A DNA stretch of 64,000 nucleotides, taken from assembly GCA_034509925.1 (NCBI GenBank), contig CM067530.1, positions 8,992,001-9,056,000 of the forward strand, in the 5' to 3' direction. Made by a program: the position numbers and the translations under genes. The notes below the pieces were generated by a model. The model saw only the letters and a program-made list of their open reading frames with translations, made no database searches and was not told where the DNA came from. This DNA comes from Hirudinaria manillensis. Lineage: Eukaryota > Annelida > Clitellata > Hirudinida > Hirudinidae. Below, one piece after another: positions 35,301 through 45,999 of this stretch. Position 1 is the first letter of the stretch. Every line of letters begins with the position of its first letter.

Positions 35301-38300
35301 ATCGTAACTCCATTAAGCATCTTGCTGCAGGGTCGTTTTCAGACCTTCATTATCTTGAACGGTTGTTAGTAGAACTTTGCCTCAAAAATGTCTAAAAATA
35401 AGAAAATAATAATGTATAAAAATAACAAAACAATAACAAACTTATTGGTATTACTAAATTATTAACTATTTGCGAAGTTTGGAATCCTTCTCCGTTACAG
35501 AGTGCTTCACACGAATCTCCTGGAAGAAATACGTTCGGATGTTTTTCAGTGTCGGAAGTTGAAATATTTGTTGGTGGAGTTGCTTTTCTTTTTTTTTTTT
35601 TTTTTTACAGAATTCCTTGATCAATTTTGCCAGAATGTTTGACATTGCAGAGATTTGAGCGCAAACAGAATCAAATTCATAAACTTCGAATCCTTCAATT
35701 CTCTCCCATCCCTAGGGTGTTTGATGGTTGTTATTAGTTTTTAGTTTTCAAATTTTCCTTCATTTTAAATAAATTCATTTCATTATAATTGAAAAACAAA
35801 TCTATTTATTTCAGCTGGAAAATAATATGCTCGGGAGTCATGAGCCGGTTATCCTTTCCCTACCTCCAAAATGTTCATATGTGTTCGTAATGTAATTTTT
35901 TTAGTTACAAGTAATTCAAGAGTTTGCTGAATTCAACAGACATCTGTGATTTTTATGAAAATTTATTATTACAATTGCTTAACAATTATTTTAAATGTTT
36001 TTCCATAAATATCATATAATTATTTCTTTATTGACAGAGACCTCACTGAAAATTTGTTCAAGGTCATACGAAAAAATACATTTTCTTCTTGTCCTGGTGT
36101 CAAAACCTTGTATGTCTGAGTCTTAAATTTGTGTTTCAGCCCACTTTTGAAATCCTTCTATCGTGTTATTTCAGATTGTTCGAGAGGAATTCCATCGTGG
36201 CACTTGAGAACAACGTGTTTGAAAAATGTTCCCAACTCACGGATTTGTGAGGATTATTTATTTCTTTTTTCTATTACATAAGCGAGTTGTTGTCAATTTT
36301 GTTGAAGGTTGATTTAAGTTGGGGTAGTTTAAAATTTTTAGAGTTTTGAGTGAAAATAACATCTCTGTACTTCCACTCGATTTACAAGGTGCGGGTTACT
36401 CCACGATAGAGCATCTGTGAGTTAAACATGTTTCGTGGTGCTCCTTAATCAATTATCAATTAACTTATTTTCTTTTTTATTAATTCATTCGTCAGGGATG
36501 TGGCAAACAATCCAATATCGTGGATTTACGAAGAAACCCTTCTTAATCTTCCTAACTTATTCTCGTTGTGAGATAATTAAATTAAATCAATTTTGTGATT
36601 AATTAAAACTTACTTAAGCCTTGACGAAAAAGCTATCATTTTCAAGAAACTTGTCCGGCGTGCCGGTGATAAATTTGGACAAAAGGTCGTTCCAATCGAT
36701 GAGAAACTTTTTCTCAATGTGAGTCACAGCTTCTTCATTTGTACTTCGACGATGAATCATTTCGACTGAAAAGACTAACGAGCGACTTAATAACACGAAC
36801 AGTGAATTCTCTACTTTCGAAATGTGTCGCTACGCTCCATCTGTGATAATGTGCAGACCGAAGACCGACGGCATTTCCACCATATACAATCTTCTCGACG
36901 TCTCCGTCCTGGGGATATTCGTCTGGATCGTTGCCATGGTTACGTGTTTCGGCAACCTCTTGGTCATGATTTGTAGGACGGCCTTCAAGGAAGAGAAAAA
37001 CATCCACTCACTTTTTATCAAAAATCTCGCAGGTATGGTGCAGATAAAAGTGCCTTTTAGTGGCCACATAAATCCCGATTGTATTTATTAATTTTTATTT
37101 ATCAATAATAATACGAGCGAAGCTTTCACGCACACAAAATCTATCAATTTTTAATGTTATTTAATAACAATAATAAAAAATCAAAATGAAAGAAGCGCTA
37201 AGTAAATGTAAACAAGTAGTTGCTTCTTAAATTCTGCCGCCATAAATTGTAATTTAGAAAATAAACTACCTTCATATTATTCGAATCATCGAATTCTTCA
37301 AATTTAAAAAAAAAAAAATAATTCATCAGATTCGTAACTTCCTTTCGACAACATTAACTTGACTTGCAGCAGCCGACTTCATGCTGGGCGTGTATCTGCT
37401 CGTCATAGGAAGTCACGATGTCATGTACAGGGATCATTACAACAAGTTCGCTCTCGACTGGATGGAAAGTTGGACTTGCAGGGTCACTGGATTCATAGGC
37501 GTCATGTCCATAGAGGTGTCCGTCTTTGTACTCACCTCCATGAGTCTCGAATGCTGTCTCACCGTCTGCTTTCCCTTCCAACCTCGTTCTATGACTGTCG
37601 GCAAAGCCACTGGGCTGCTGGTAGTCATTTGGCTGTCAGGTGCGATTATAGCCGGAGTGCCGATTATATTCGTCCCGCATTTTGGACAGTTTTACGGCAG
37701 CAACGGAGTTTGTCTTCCCCTCTACATTCACGAGCCATACATGAGCGGCTGGCAATATTCGACTTTCATTTTCAATTTCGTCAACGTAATTGGAATGCTG
37801 GTCATCATAGCCAGTTATTCGATAATATTCTACAACATGAGGAGGACTAGAGCGAGAATCCCGGTTGTTATGACCACTTTGGCGAACTCCGGCGGTTCAG
37901 TTGTTACCGATGACCAACTCATTAGGAAAATGAAGAATTTAGACACGAGACTCTTTGTCATTGTTCTGACCAATATCCTGTGCTGGATACCTATCAGCAT
38001 CGTCAAGTTATTAGCTCTTTATTCATTTCAATTTCCCTGTGAGTATAATTGCTTTCATAAACGAAACTTTTCAATCAACATCGTACTAAAATGAAAACGA
38101 AAAGAAAATAATGATGCAATTTAATTAATCTTATTTTTCTTATGTCCTTACAAAAGGCATTTTTTCTTAGCTTTGTCGCACGCCTGGCTGACGATATTCA
38201 TAATTCCGATAAACAGCGCTTTGAATCCAATCATTTATTCCATCACGACCCCGACTTTTAGGAGAAAATTCAAGACTTTTTGTAATTTACGTAAAATGCG

Positions 38301-38925
38301 AGATAATTTCACAAGATTTGCTATGAACCTCAGGACTCATTTGAGAGGTATCCAATTGTTATTATTTGTGCAATAATAAATATAATAAATAATACTAATA
38401 AATTAATCTGTATTAGTTTATGTAGAACTGATAGAAGTATAGGAAATCAAAAGTAACTTGTTTTCTCTGTGACAAAAGCAATAGAATGAATAAATAAAAC
38501 ATGCAAATGGTTTTCTGAAACTCATGCAAATTCGAAACATATTTCTGGACAAAGGAAGAAGCAGGCCACGGTATATGTCCAAAATAAGCGGAGGAACAGC
38601 AATGAGCTTTCTGGGTCTCCAAGACATCCTCCTTCTCCATAGGTATAGAATTTCCAGTGCCAGCAGTCAAAACAGGAACGAAGAATCTTTCGAAACTCAC
38701 CGCTTGAACAACGACGCAGGTCCGACGACAGTCACCATCGAGTACTCGAAGCACTCCAAGAGAAAAGCGAAGCCTTCCAGGCTGAGGGCATTCTCGTTGA
38801 CAGGCGCCGAGGTCCTACTGGCAGTTCCAAAGGTTGGATGGTCCATGATCCCCAGGAGAAATTCCCTCGGCCCCGGCATGGGATACGCTTTCAGGGAAAC
38901 CTTTGTTAGGAGCACACAACTTTAG
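32332..38925 (+). CDS. Type-C leucine-rich-repeat GPCR (relaxin-receptor / LGR3-LGR4-like), complete
   Basis: Cell-surface receptor of the relaxin-peptide receptor class: an N-terminal LDLa module, LRR ectodomain and rhodopsin-like 7TM domain. Seventeen exons: 32332-32410, 33690-33857, 34933-35056, 35148-35219, 35293-35361, 35501-35569, 35651-35726, 35815-35882, 36038-36109, 36175-36246, 36342-36416, 36496-36567, 36647-36718, 36803-37032, 37370-38038, 38171-38347, 38555-38925; 844 residues. Exon 1 is the signal peptide, exon 2 the LDLa (CDGKVDCPLGEDEE), exon 3 the Cys-rich LRR cap, then about ten LRRs mostly one per exon of 66-76 bases. The hinge CRYAPSVIMCRPKTDGIS closely matches the relaxin-receptor hinge. 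TM7 has NPIIY. The TM3 end reads MSLECC where DRY (EKY in RXFP1) is expected. An extra in-frame exon at 34023-34127 (donor CAG|GTTCCT) could encode a 35-residue LDLa-LRR linker. AATAAA lies at 39161. Confidence 0.92.
34023..34127 (+). other. Possible additional linker exon of the LGR-type receptor
   Basis: A 105-base open segment after acceptor CTGTGAACAG and before donor CAG|GTTCCT. It has phase 1 on both sides, so it can be inserted between the LDLa exon (ends 33857) and the LRR cap exon (starts 34933) without changing frame. It would add about 35 hydrophilic residues, a length similar to the LDLa-LRR linker of relaxin receptors. It has no domain signature, and direct joining without it also works, so it may be an alternative exon or chance. 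Confidence 0.4.
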
Positions 38926-40979
38926 AGATTCTTCGCATCCAATACGCGCTATTGCGATTCCTTTTTACATCGGTTGAGATTTACATCTATCCGATAAAGC
39001 GTTAATCAGCTTTTTTATACAAATGTTTTGGAGATCTTTGATAATGTTTATCGAGCGACGAGCATTGAAAATACTTGAATACGTTTTACACATTTTTAAA
39101 AATTAGTACATAGATTTTTTTATATTAATTTATTTATTACAGAGCGATTGACACTTTGAAAATAAAATGGCTTGCGTGAAATTTTAGGATTTCCAAGATT
39201 TATTTCAATTTTTCATGTGCTTTCTTGCAACGTCTTTCACAGCGACTCTGTCAACGACTTTAACCGCACTTGAAATGAAACACGTTGTTTTTCATATTTA
39301 TTTCTTAAGATAAAGTCTTTAAAAATCGTTTTCACTTAAAAAGCATTATTTTAAAAAAATATCACAAATAAGTTAGGGATGTTTTTTTTTTAAATTTCAA
39401 AATAGGGAGCTTAAGTATTCTTTGGACAAGTGGAAGAAATAAATTTAAATAGGAACACAATTGGACACACAAAGTATGAACCGGAAATAATCCAGTTCAA
39501 AGTGAAGATCTCCGTTGGAAGAAAAATCTTAAGTTCATGCTTATAATCCTTCGACGATGCAGAAATAAATCACTTGTTTGATTACGATTCACTTCAGGAA
39601 GTTGAGCAAAACCAAAATGCAAAGGACTCATTCGATAAAAAAGATATTTGGTAAGATTAATAATAACCAATTATTAGGACAATTATCACTGAAATTATTC
39701 CCATTAATAGCTCGCAAGGCGCAGCTGACTGTGGAATTTACGTTAATCTTGAAAACAAGTACATAAATCTTTTATGATTCTTTGCAAAGAATTTTAAACT
39801 ATTCGTTCGTTGTTTTAAATTTGTCGAGTGTGCATTTTAGGGATGTTGATTTTCTTGCAGGTCTGAGTGTTCGTCTGGCTTTTTCGGTTATTCAAGGTAT
39901 TTGTAAAAAGAAATCATTCTATATTTATGCTTTTTTTCTCAATTTATTTTCTATTTGTCAGAGATTCCATTTACAATTTTGATTTTTATCTAATTTTGTG
40001 CATAAATTGTGAAAAATTGCATAAATCATAAAAATCATAAAGGAAAAGTGGGTAGTTCAGAAAAATAAATTGAACAAAAAAGGCAAATACCCATATTTGA
40101 TTATTTATTCTTACAAAATATCCCGCTTATATTTACTTCCAATTTTCATTTTGTCAACTTAGATTATATTTAATGGCTTATTAAATAATTCAATTTTGAA
40201 AATATAGCAAAGAAATGATTTCTTGTTAGTTGAACAAATTGTGTGTATGTTTTTTCATAAAATGTATGTAAAATAATAGACTTTGTATTTAAAAGATATC
40301 AATTGATAAATTTACAATACATCGGACGAACAATAAAAGTATAACTTATAACAGTTTAAAAGTGAACAACGTCACAGATTCGATAGGAAAGATTCATAAA
40401 TTATGCAGTTAATAGAATGATGCATATAATAATATATGAGTACATAATATACAATATACATGTTTTACAATAAATTATGTAATATATTTTGATATAATAT
40501 ATATTTCACATCTGCATTAGTCTTATGAAACAGGAATCACCAATACTATTGCGAAATTATAATAGCTGACCAAATTAATAGCACGACTTTCCATAATACG
40601 TACCCCTTAATAATAAATAATAAATCAAAATTTGTTTAGATTTTGTTTAATTTAATTACAGGATGAAATACTGACTTTATCGTCATTACTAGGTGACCTG
40701 AAATTCCCCACTCTCTCTAAAAACTTATCGTAGGAAAAAACTCAAAGCAATTAAATGGCTATTGTCGGGTCTCTGTTCTCAGAATTATTAGAGTTATTAG
40801 AGAGTAATTTAAGTTTATTGTTCCTAATGTGTTGCCTAAAACAATCAACCAAAGTGCGACTCAGTTTAAGAATTTGAAGACGGAATATCGATTCTAAATA
40901 ATTTGAGTTTCTCCAAACTTCTTAAACAAATAAATTTATATTTAAAAATTAAAAAATGTACATATAAATAATACAAAAC
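38926..40979. other. Receptor 3' UTR and AT-rich intergenic stretch
   Basis: The receptor stop codon is followed by AATAAA at 39161-39166. Beyond it the sequence is very AT-rich. Three short segments (about 39570-39650, 39711-39758, 39841-39896) have matching phases with introns of 60 and 82 bases and good splice borders, but no start, stop or family signature was found. They are treated as unconfirmed. 40000-40900 shows nothing. Confidence 0.4.
39161..39166 (+). terminator. Poly(A) signal of the LGR-type receptor
   Basis: AATAAA hexamer 236 bases after the receptor stop codon, the first such hexamer downstream. It is a plausible cleavage/polyadenylation signal; the cleavage site is not determined. 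Confidence 0.5.
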
Positions 40980-41611
40980 CTAGACATGCTAGACAAAACC
41001 AGGAACAAAAACATTTTAACCAAAGCATACTGCTCCTTCGTCCGGCCGATTCTCGAATACTGCTCCCCAATATGGAACCCACACACCAAACAGCTTAAAA
41101 CTAAAATAGAAAAGGTGCAAAAATATTTCACAAGAATGATTCCTGGTCTCAGAGCTCTGCCCTACCCTAACAGACTAAAACAACTCGGACTCAAAACACT
41201 CGAACATCGTCGCCTCATCTGTGACTTATGCCTATGCTACAAAATAATCCACGGCCATACTATATGCAAGATTCCAGAGTTCCCTACATTTCTAACTTCC
41301 AGAACCCGTGGTCATCCCCTTCGTCTACGCCAAGAGAAGTGTCTCACCAGTCACAGGCAGAACTTTTTCACCAACCGGATCATCAAGCCCTGGAACTCCT
41401 TACCCCCTGATATAATAAACTCCTCAACTTTATCCCGATTTAAATCCTGCATCTCGACTACTGACTTCAACAAATACCTATCAATTTAAGCTTGCTTCTG
41501 CACTTTATTTACGCTAAATTTGCTGTACTTATTCAAATTTGTGTTAGTGGTCATTGGATGACCCTTCAATTTGTTGAGAAATAAATAAATAAATAAAATA
41601 AAATAAATAAA
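40980..41611 (+). mobile_element. 5'-truncated non-LTR retrotransposon (LINE), C-terminal end of the reverse transcriptase ORF
   Basis: An open frame to a stop at 41489 encodes about 167 residues with the conserved post-RT block of CR1/Jockey/I-type LINEs: YCSFVRPILEYCSPIWNPHT, then IEKVQKYFTRMIPGL, LGLKTLEHRRLICDL and KPWNSLPPDI. It is followed by a short 3' UTR and an AAATAAATAAAT tail (41578-41611), a simple-repeat 3' end common in such elements. The catalytic RT core and the endonuclease are absent, so it is a dead-on-arrival 5'-truncated copy. The frame is uninterrupted, suggesting recent insertion. The exact 5' end and clade cannot be fixed here. Confidence 0.87.
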
Positions 41612-41882
41612 AAACCAATTGTTTTAAAACTTTTTTTTTGCTTAGCTAGACCTTTCCAATGTTCTCCTCGTGGCAATGTGCCATCAATTTTTAGGAATCG
41701 TTGTTCTTGACCATGAATGTGTTGAGACACTGAAAATATTGTTATTAAATGAAACCATAAAATCTTACTTAACCGATATGTTAACGCATTATTTTAAAGT
41801 ATTTTAACCCTACTTTTTTTCATATTGACAGGCGTTGAGGACAATTTATAATTTAACTTACGTTTCTCGAATTGACCAAAAG

Positions 41883-44770
41883 ATGAGATTGGCAGCTATG
41901 TAAGTCGTTGTTTCATCGTATATAAATAAAAATTCATGCTTCAAGTAACAAATTCAAACGATTAACGCATTTTCAGTTTCATCGCAGCTGCGTTTGCCTT
42001 GAGTGCAATCTTTCTCGTCGAGGTGGAAGGAGTGGCCTTTTTCCCGTTCGGCACTGATGATTCTGTACTGGAAAAAAATGATGACTCTTTCAAGACAGTG
42101 CCACTGACGTTCGATTTTCCATTTTTTGGGAACATTTTCAGAGAAATACACGTGAGCACGAATGGAATCATTTATTTTGGAGAAGGAAGTAATTCCTTTA
42201 CACCTTCTCCGTTTCCTTTGAACGGTACACAATGCGTGGCTGCTTATTGGGTTGATAGCGATCCGGGAGAAGGCGGTGACATATTTTACAGAGAAGTATT
42301 CGATCCTGATGTCTTGTCTTCAATAACCGACGAAATCAGAATGAAATTTGTCAACCAAACAGAGTTTAGAAGTTCTTGGGCCTTCATTGTTACTTTTAAC
42401 AACGTGCCTCGATTTTATTGCCAAAAAAATACTTCTTTCCCTTGTCACATGGTTGTCAAGCATCAAACGATTCTCACAAGCAATGGAAATGATTCTTTTG
42501 TCATTTTTCTTTACGATAAACTCGGATATGCAAACGCACAAATTGGATTCAACGCGGGAGATGGAAAAAGATATTTTCTCGTGCCAAATTCTAACACACC
42601 GAATATTTCCAATTATGCTTTGCAAGAGACCAATGTTGGCGAACAAGGCAAATGGATTTTTTCAATATCAGGAGAAATATCGAGCGCTTGTGGAAAGAGC
42701 GGTCTCTTGGATGTTTACCCCCAAAAGGTGCTTTTCTTTGGTGGTCAAAAAGTTTCCATCACTGGTCCATGTTTTAAAAGAGGTCAGAATTCAATCGATG
42801 TGACATTTGGAGAAACGATGGTCAGTTGTCCAATTAACAGTTTGAAAATTATTTGCATCACACCTTATATCGACACCTTGGGTAGACTCGATGTTTTCCT
42901 TGACCATGACGATATGCGTTTCTATAGTTTTATAGTCTCTCATGACATTAGCGATGTTTTGGTGAAATCCAAAACCTTTAAAATAAGTCAAGAAGACGCT
43001 GACACACCTTTCAATGTTATTTGGGAAGTTTCTTTGAATCCAAATGACCAAGCGGTTATTGCAGGAATGCAGGAGGACATAGTCGTGGACAGCCGGGGAA
43101 ACATTACGGAATGGGAAAGAAAACAAATCTACATTCAACCTCCCAATACAGGAACTTATGAATATCGACCTGACATGTTTATTGCAAGAACCGAGGAACA
43201 AAAATCAAATCAGAACACCATTCGAAAGATTTACCTGTCCATAGGAGATTTTGTTTTTCACAAAATCGTGTTCGAGGTTAACGTGGCCTTTTCCTGCGAC
43301 GAATGGTACGACCTGCAACCGAACGAAACAGAAATTGAGAGACTCGAAGAGATCGCATCAAAGAGCAACCCGTGCCAACCAACAATTCCGAGCAGCGTTC
43401 CAACTATTCTTTTTGGCAATTTTGAAATGGCCGATACTTGCCACCCTTCTGGTAAGGAATGGTGCGACGCTTTCCGCCCTGGTGCCACAGCCTGCTTTAG
43501 AAGCACCGACAATCCAGGGGGTTTGACGACCGAATGTTGCTATGACGATCAATTTCAGCTCATATTGAACACCTTCGGAAGTGGATCGATGTATATGCAC
43601 GATCCCAATAAATCAAAGTTTCAGCATTTTACCAGAGAAATCCTTCCGTCCATCGTCTGCGGAAATGATCCCCTGTCTCGAGTTAAATATCGAGAAAAAC
43701 GTCCGCCTGTGAATTCAGAACATTACGTTTCACCTCGAGTCAGACGAGCGGCAGGAAACCCCCATTTCACGACCCTCGATGGAGTCGAGTACGATTTCAA
43801 TCCTGTCGGTGAATTCATTTACTTCCAGGGACCAGGGTTGATGGTTCAAACCAGAATCGCTCAGTTTATTGGCCAGGATGGAGTTCCGAAACCGGCAAGT
43901 TATTTTTCTGCTTTTGCAATCAAAGCGTCAGATTCGGAAGTCGTTCAAGTTGAAATGACGGCTCTGAAATTGTTGCAAGTCAAATTCGGAAACACGACTT
44001 TGCAGCCTCAATCGTATGGATTCGGTTCTTTTTACATAGATTACATCAACCAATCACACGTTTCGGTTGAAACGGGTCAAGGATTGAAGTTACAAATTCA
44101 AGCTTTGAATGGCATGTTGCACACCATCGTCACCTTGGACCAGCATTTGAAAGGGAAAGTATTTGGCTTGATTGGCAACTGGGATGACGATCCTGAAAAC
44201 GACTTTATGCTTCCCAACAAGACCTTCATTTCAAGGAATTCATCAAATGTTGACATCCATCACAAATTTGGAATGGAATGGACAACCAATGAGAACACGT
44301 CCATATTTTCGTATCCTGTCGGTTTGTCTTGGAATCACTTCCAGAACAAAAACTTCTTACCAATATTCGAAAGTCCTCCAGCCGATCCCAGATGTTTGGG
44401 AAACAAAGACTGTTTGTTTGATCTCCACGTCACTGGCGACATCAACGTCGCGCTCTCAAACAACGAGATGGAAGTAATCGTCAACCAAGTCGAGACCATG
44501 TATCAGGAGATAAGTGAGACCTGTTTGACCAGCGTTGAAATTTCAGGAGGTGAAGTGAAAGTCGATTATGACGGAGACCGTTCCTTTGTGAAGTACATCA
44601 TTGTTTGCACACCTGGAGGAGAAAGAAGGATTGTCATCTGCAACAAAGGTAACTACTCGAGTCCGTTGAATTGCAAGCGGTCAACAGGCAATAGAATCCT
44701 TGTAAGTGCATTCCTTCCAATTTTGTTGGCACTTGTTTTCATTTCTTGTGATTTGAAAATTTTAAATTGA
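41883..44770 (+). CDS. NIDO-TIG-AMOP-VWD protein (Mesh / mucin-4-like extracellular protein), 936 residues, nearly intronless
   Basis: Secreted or surface-anchored protein related to insect Mesh (smooth septate junctions) and MUC4/SUSD2. Exon 1 (41883-41899) gives MRLAAI, spliced over a 77-base intron to 41977-44770; the junction rebuilds a clean signal peptide. Domains by residue: NIDO about 40-230 (AAYWVDSDPGEGGDIFYREV), TIG-like about 250-325, AMOP about 445-560 (CDEWYDL, EWCDAFRPGATACFRS, TECCYDD), VWD about 598-760 starting GNPHFTTLDG. A furin-type RVRR precedes the VWD. The last about 24 residues are hydrophobic with no basic tail, suggesting a GPI-anchor signal or a short tail anchor. 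No sushi domain is seen, unlike Mesh. The upstream exon may begin after TTGACAG at about 41833. AATAAA lies at 44886. Its single 2.8-kb exon contrasts with its intron-dense neighbours. Confidence 0.9.
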
Positions 44771-44885
44771 AATTTTTGTTTTGTAAAAGTTTGAACGTTT
44801 GTGAAAAAAGAATCATTTTATAACTGGAAGTGTTTAAACGTTTTATCGTTTGATTTATTTTTCACTTTCTTCCGCTAATTTACTT

Positions 44886-44891
44886 AATAAA
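44886..44891 (+). terminator. Poly(A) signal of the NIDO/VWD gene
   Basis: AATAAA hexamer 116 bases after the stop codon, in the expected position for the 3' end of this transcript. Confidence 0.55.
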
Positions 44892-45989
44892 CCCGTTGAA
44901 TTTACAAGTTCAAAAGCTCAGTTCTTGATATTTTTTTGTGTGCATAAACCGAACTTTAAGAATTTCAATGTTTTTCTGAATTCCATAAATTCATTTTGAG
45001 TTTATTTACAAAAATTAATCAAACAAATAAATTATAGGCAAATATCGAGGCATTAAAACGTAAACAGTAGATAGCATTTAATCAAAGTACATCTATCAAA
45101 TAATTAATTAACCTGCAAGAGATAAGCCTCTGACTGATTACTAGGATGAATTACTGCACATTTCTGATATCCCCAAAACCCAGATATTGCTCTTATGTGA
45201 TCTTTGCGAAGTCTTTGAGGTTAAACTTCTTAGAGTTAAGAAGGTTTCACAGCAACGTGTTTCACATTTGCCAGCATTTTGAATTATCAAATAACAAATT
45301 TTTACGAGGAAAGCATTTCATTCCCAACCAAATTACAGAGGAAGCAGAGGAATCTTCTTGAAGGAAGATGGCGCGAGAGCTCGAAGAAAAATATAATTTT
45401 CAAATTTCAGCCGTATTAACTATACCGAATAATATTTCTTGACGCATAACTCAAATATTTAAATCAAAGTATAGCAAATTTCTATAAAAAAAAAATAAAT
45501 AAATAATAATAATAATAAAAGGCAAAAGAGCAGCAAATATCCTGAACGAGTTGGAAGGAAATGTCCATTTCGGTTGAAATAAAATTCGCTTCCTACAGTT
45601 TAAACAAGTTCAAATGTCCATCTGAAACTCGTTAAAGCAGTATGGAGATCATTTCCTGTATAACAATGGAAAATTATCGTCTCTATTTCGTACCCACGAA
45701 GTGCATTCGAATAGATTTGTTGTCGAAAGACGACGAAAAGTCGAAATGGACTGAAAATTGGGAGTTTAGTTTAGCCACGAGTTTAGTTTCACTCGCTCGT
45801 AAATAAAATTCCTCGACGAGAATAATCGGGTTTAGGCAGGAACATGATCTTAGAATGATGAAGAAATATTGGCAACTTTTAATTATGCTCCGAAAAGGAA
45901 GTCTGTTTTATGGCTATTGTAAAAATAGGCATTACGGAGTTGCCTAGTATTCAAATGTCCTGCACGCATGTTAATGGGACCCAGCTGCT

Positions 45990-45999
45990 TATAAAAAGG
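45990..45999 (+). promoter_or_regulatory. Candidate TATA box for the putative RFamide precursor gene
   Basis: TATAAAAAGG, one of the best TATA-like matches in the window, is followed about 30 bases later by a region ending in the donor ACAAA|GTGAGT (donor at 46060). This fits a short noncoding first exon at about 46020-46059 that splices to TTGTTATCAG|TTCTC at 48636, 25 bases before the precursor ATG. This exon linkage is inferred only. Confidence 0.35.

Noticed and set aside
35597..35650. Apparent exon after TTTTTTACAG in the receptor LRR region
   Set aside because: Reading from this acceptor meets a stop at once. The next AG (35650) gives the LRR in frame.
35651..35882. A frameshift in the receptor LRR where the first-choice donor gave a non-LRR sequence
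   Set aside because: Moving the donors to ATG|GTTGTT (35726) and GT|GTTCGT (35882) restores perfect LRR spacing with matching phases, so there is no break.
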